A DNA stretch of 64,000 bases from Brucellaceae bacterium (GTDB lineage Bacteria > Pseudomonadota > Alphaproteobacteria > Rhizobiales > Rhizobiaceae). Each line of letters begins with the position of its first letter. The first letter of the stretch is position 1. Below, piece by piece: positions 61,677 through 64,000 of this stretch. The notes under the pieces are model-generated. The model had not been told where the DNA came from and searched no databases. It saw only the letters and a program-made list of their open reading frames with translations. The stretch covers positions 1 through 64,000 of the forward strand of contig JACKJW010000002.1 of NCBI GenBank assembly GCA_020637755.1, in the 5' to 3' direction. The translations under genes were made by a program, and so were the position numbers.

Positions 61677-61704
61677 GGACGCCGGCAAATCATGCCCGGC
61701 GTCC
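61677..61704 (+). terminator. Hairpin after the NDUFA12 gene
   Basis: Perfect 9-bp stem GGACGCCGG/CCGGCGTCC with a 10-base loop, 8 bases after the stop, followed by ATTTG. Probable terminator with a weak T-tract. Confidence 0.55.
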
Positions 61705-61764
61705 ATTTGCGCCACAATTGGTGGTTAACGCATTCTTGACGGTCGCCTGTCACAAAGGTCCGTC

Positions 61765-62241
61765 ATGCAGGATGCAATGGAACGATCCGGGAATGCGCGT
61801 GCGGCCATGAACAGCTTTTCCAACCTGTCTCGCCATTTGGCGCGCCTCCTCGCGGCAGCCGGTCTGGCAACGGCATGTCTGACCGGGCCCGTTTCCGCCG
61901 AGCGAATCACCAATCCGGTGGCTGAATTTACCGGCATCGACAAGATCACCGGCCGCATCATCCATTTCGACGTCTATGTCGATGAGACAGTGCAGTTCGG
62001 CGCCCTGCTGGTGACGCCGCGCGTGTGCTATTCGCGTCCCGACACCGAGGAGCCGAAGACGGATTCCTTCGTCGAGGTGGACGAGATGACGCTCGACCGC
62101 AAGATCCGGCGCATTTTTACCGGCTGGATGTTTGCCGAGAGCCCGGGCCTGAACGCCGTCGAGCACGCCGTCTATGACGTCTGGCTGAAGGGCTGCAAGG
62201 CAAAGTCCGACGTGCCGCCGCCGGAAAAGAAGGGTTCGTGA
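61765..62241 (+). CDS. DUF2155 domain periplasmic protein
   Basis: 158 aa, signal peptide region near residues 16-45 (LLAAAGLATACLTGPVSAE). DUF2155 core: EFTGIDKITGRIIHFDVYVD, QFGALLVTPRVCYSRPDTEE and IRRIFTGWMFAESPGLNAVE, with HAVYDVWLKGCKAK holding a second Cys for a probable disulfide. AAAGG precedes ATG 61765; ATG 61807 would give a more usual signal peptide. Conserved beside aat and NDUFA12 in Rhizobiales; function unknown. Confidence 0.88.
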   Translation: MQDAMERSGNARAAMNSFSNLSRHLARLLAAAGLATACLTGPVSAERITNPVAEFTGIDKITGRIIHFDVYVDETVQFGALLVTPRVCYSRPDTEEPKTDSFVEVDEMTLDRKIRRIFTGWMFAESPGLNAVEHAVYDVWLKGCKAKSDVPPPEKKGS

Positions 62242-62247
62242 ACCCGC

Positions 62248-62892
62248 TCAGCGGCTTCGCTCCGCCCGCTCTCCCTCAAGGTTGAAGTCTGCTTCGCCTT
62301 CAATGGCTTCGGCCAGCATCTTCTCGTATTTTGAGCGCGGAACATCGATCGCGCCGAAGCGCTTGAGGTGATCGGTGGTGAATTGTGTGTCGAGCAGGCG
62401 GAAACCCTGCGCCTTCAGCCGTTCCACCAGATGCCACAGGCAAACCTTGGAGGCATCGGTCTCGAAGGAAAACATGCTCTCCCCGAAAAACGCCGCACCC
62501 AGCGACACACCATAGAGCCCGCCGACGAGACGGCCGTCGCGCCACGCCTCGACCGTATGGCAATGGCCGCGCCGGTGGAGCACGCCATAGGCCTCGCGGA
62601 TCGACTGGTTGATCCAGGTGGTCTGCCGTCCCTCGCGCGACAGGGCGCAGGCATCGATCACGGCGTCGAAGTCGCGGTCAAAGGCAATCTCGAAGCGGTT
62701 TTGCCGGATCACCTTGGCCAGGCTCTTGGGCACATGGAACCCGTCGAGCGGGATCACCCCGCGCATTTCCGGGCGCACCCAGAAAACCTCCGGGTCATCG
62801 GCGTCCTCGGCCATCGGGAAAACGCCACTGGCATAGGCGCGCAGCAGAAGGTCGGCGGGGATCGTCTGTCCGGGTGCGATCGGGCGGCTCAT
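62248..62892 (-). CDS. aat: Leucyl/phenylalanyl-tRNA--protein transferase
   Basis: Adds Leu or Phe to proteins with N-terminal Lys/Arg, marking them for ClpAP (N-end rule). 214 aa. Typical AYASGVFPMAEDADDPEVFW, CHTVEAWRDGRLVGGLYGVS, FFGESMFSFETDASKVCLWH and LLDTQFTTDHLKRFGA. Downstream of accC on the same strand. Confidence 0.95.
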   Translation of the reverse strand: MSRPIAPGQTIPADLLLRAYASGVFPMAEDADDPEVFWVRPEMRGVIPLDGFHVPKSLAKVIRQNRFEIAFDRDFDAVIDACALSREGRQTTWINQSIREAYGVLHRRGHCHTVEAWRDGRLVGGLYGVSLGAAFFGESMFSFETDASKVCLWHLVERLKAQGFRLLDTQFTTDHLKRFGAIDVPRSKYEKMLAEAIEGEADFNLEGERAERSR

Positions 62893-62930
62893 GGGGCCTC
62901 ACTGGCCGCTTGGCGGCCCGCCGGAACGTG

Positions 62931-62960
62931 CTGACGGGAGGATTTTCGCCCGCCCGTCAG
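62931..62960. repeat. Inverted repeat between accC and aat
   Basis: CTGACGGG/CCCGTCAG, perfect 8 bp, 14-base loop. On the minus strand the T-run precedes rather than follows the stem, so it is not a standard terminator for accC; it may be a processing or stability element. Confidence 0.45.
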
Positions 62961-62973
62961 AAAACCTGTCCGC

Positions 62974-64000
62974 TCACGCGCCGGATTGCGCGGCGAGGTG
63001 CTTTTCCAGCCAGTGGATGTCGTAGTCGCCATTGGCGATGTCCTGGTTGGTCACCAGCTCGCGGAACAGCGGCAGCGTCGTCTTGATGCCGTCCACCACG
63101 AATTCGTCGAGCGCGCGGCGCAGCCGCATCATGCATTCCACGCGGTTGCGCCCGTGCACGATCAGCTTGCCGATCAGGCTGTCGTAGTAGGGCGGGATCT
63201 TGTAGCCCGAATAGACACCGGAATCGACGCGGATGCCAAGTCCGCCGGGCGTGTGAAAATGCGTGATCAGGCCGGGAGAGGGCGCGAAGGTGCGCGCGTC
63301 TTCCGCATTGATGCGGCATTCGATGGCATGGCCGGAAAAGCGGATGTCATCCTGCTTCACCGAAAGCCCGCCGCCGGACGCCACGCGGATTTGCTCGTGC
63401 ACCAGGTCGATACCCGTGATGGCCTCCGTCACCGGATGCTCCACCTGAAGGCGGGTGTTCATCTCGATGAAGTAGAATTCGCCATTCTCGTAGAGGAATT
63501 CGATCGTTCCCGCACCCGAATAGCCCATCTCGGCAATGGCATTGGCACAGATCATGCCGATCCGGTCGCGTGCCTCGGCGTTGAGCGCCGGCGAATTGGC
63601 CTCTTCCCAGACCTTCTGGTGACGGCGCTGCAGCGAGCAGTCGCGCTCGCCAAGATGCACACCGGCTCCGGCGCCGTCGCCCATCACCTGCACTTCGATG
63701 TGGCGCGGCTTCTCCAGGTATTTTTCGATGTAGACGGCATCGTCACCAAAGGCGGCGCCTGCTTCCGTGCGCGCGGTGTGCAGCGCCACCACGAGATCAT
63801 CCTCGCTGCGCGCCACCTTCATGCCGCGCCCGCCGCCGCCGGCAGACGCCTTGATGATGACCGGATAGCCGATCTCGGCGGCGATGCGCTTGGCGTCGGC
63901 TTCTTCGGTCACGGCACCATCGGAGCCGGGCACGACAGGGATGCCGAGGCGCTTGGCGGTGCGCTTGGCCTCGATCTTGTCGCCCATCGTGCGGATGTCG
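62974..64000 (-). CDS. accC: Acetyl-CoA carboxylase biotin carboxylase subunit (5' truncated by window edge)
   Basis: ATP-grasp enzyme that carboxylates biotin on AccB, first step of fatty-acid synthesis. About 342 C-terminal codons are present; the family is about 450, so roughly 105 N-terminal residues lie beyond the right edge. ATP-binding KASAGGGGRGMKVARSEDDL, KYLEKPRHIEVQVMGDG, catalytic FIEMNTRLQVEHPVTEAITG and a biotin carboxylase C-terminal domain. BirA at 4570 supplies the biotin modification of its carrier. Confidence 0.97.
   Translation of the reverse strand, partial: DIRTMGDKIEAKRTAKRLGIPVVPGSDGAVTEEADAKRIAAEIGYPVIIKASAGGGGRGMKVARSEDDLVVALHTARTEAGAAFGDDAVYIEKYLEKPRHIEVQVMGDGAGAGVHLGERDCSLQRRHQKVWEEANSPALNAEARDRIGMICANAIAEMGYSGAGTIEFLYENGEFYFIEMNTRLQVEHPVTEAITGIDLVHEQIRVASGGGLSVKQDDIRFSGHAIECRINAEDARTFAPSPGLITHFHTPGGLGIRVDSGVYSGYKIPPYYDSLIGKLIVHGRNRVECMMRLRRALDEFVVDGIKTTLPLFRELVTNQDIANGDYDIHWLEKHLAAQSGA

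Noticed and set aside
59459..62973. Similar 21-base sequences (GCCCGTCA-AAAACCTGT type) at 59459 and 62952
   Set aside because: Two mismatches in 21 bases within 64 kb is close to what chance allows, and there is no further flanking similarity.
1..64000. tRNA, rRNA, CRISPR array, insertion sequence, prophage, replication origin
   Set aside because: Gaps between genes were read for cloverleaf, repeat-spacer and terminal-inverted-repeat patterns and for transposase or integrase motifs; none was found.

Overview
The window is GC-rich chromosomal DNA from an alphaproteobacterium of the Rhizobiales (Hyphomicrobiales), most likely a Phyllobacteriaceae/Mesorhizobium-Nitratireductor type. The evidence is gene content and order: nuoLMN-birA-rnj-mce-DUF1467-proS-lolCD-dnaE, divK-pleD, pyrB-pyrC'-plsY-dprA-topA-rnr-DUF983-nudix, accC-aat-DUF2155-NDUFA12. 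The short ProS, alphaproteobacterial LexA boxes (GAAC-N7-GAAC), DivK/PleD and an NDUFA12 homologue agree with this. Almost everything is core genome. I see no transposase, phage, integron, CRISPR array, rRNA or tRNA.

Layout. 1-16 kb (+ strand): end of the complex I operon (nuoL is cut by the left edge), biotin ligase, RNase J, methylmalonyl-CoA epimerase, prolyl-tRNA synthetase, the lipoprotein exporter LolCD, an SOS-controlled 28-residue membrane peptide, and the replicative polymerase DnaE. 16-24 kb: periplasmic ClpP-fold protein, rhodanese, TadG-like surface protein, SOS-regulated DinB, a GNAT enzyme, HAD hydrolase, DUF3572, and the cell-cycle/c-di-GMP pair divK-pleD. 24-37 kb (mostly - strand): rpmG, MFS transporter, NUDIX, DUF983, RNase R, topoisomerase I, DprA, PlsY, a dihydroorotase-like protein without its metal ligands, and PyrB. 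37-50 kb: AidB-like acyl-CoA dehydrogenase, membrane proteins, RuvX, a metallo-hydrolase, gatCA, a Flp-type pilin, a divergent mnmD/FAD-oxidoreductase pair, glyoxalase I, a double cold-shock protein, DUF192, two alpha/beta hydrolases and a crotonase. 50-64 kb: cysE, DUF3126, gamma-carbonic anhydrase, a secreted transglutaminase-like peptidase, PilZ and PAS proteins, rhomboid, CBS protein, DUF6455, gatB, GNAT, DM13, NDUFA12, DUF2155, aat and accC (cut by the right edge).

Themes. (1) DNA damage: three loci have recognisable links to it (the LexA-box micropeptide/dnaE unit, LexA-box dinB, and aidB). The micropeptide resembles in size, topology and control the SOS division inhibitor SidA of Caulobacter and is the most interesting item here. 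(2) Cell cycle and c-di-GMP: DivK, PleD and a two-domain PilZ protein. (3) RNA-level signals: two intrinsic terminators with no annotated gene before them (8102-8130 on -, 55780-55815 on +) suggest small transcripts, and a hairpin covers the ribosome-binding site of the transglutaminase-like gene. Starts were chosen by Shine-Dalgarno spacing, overlap with the upstream stop and family length. Function calls rest on recognised motifs, not on database searches.
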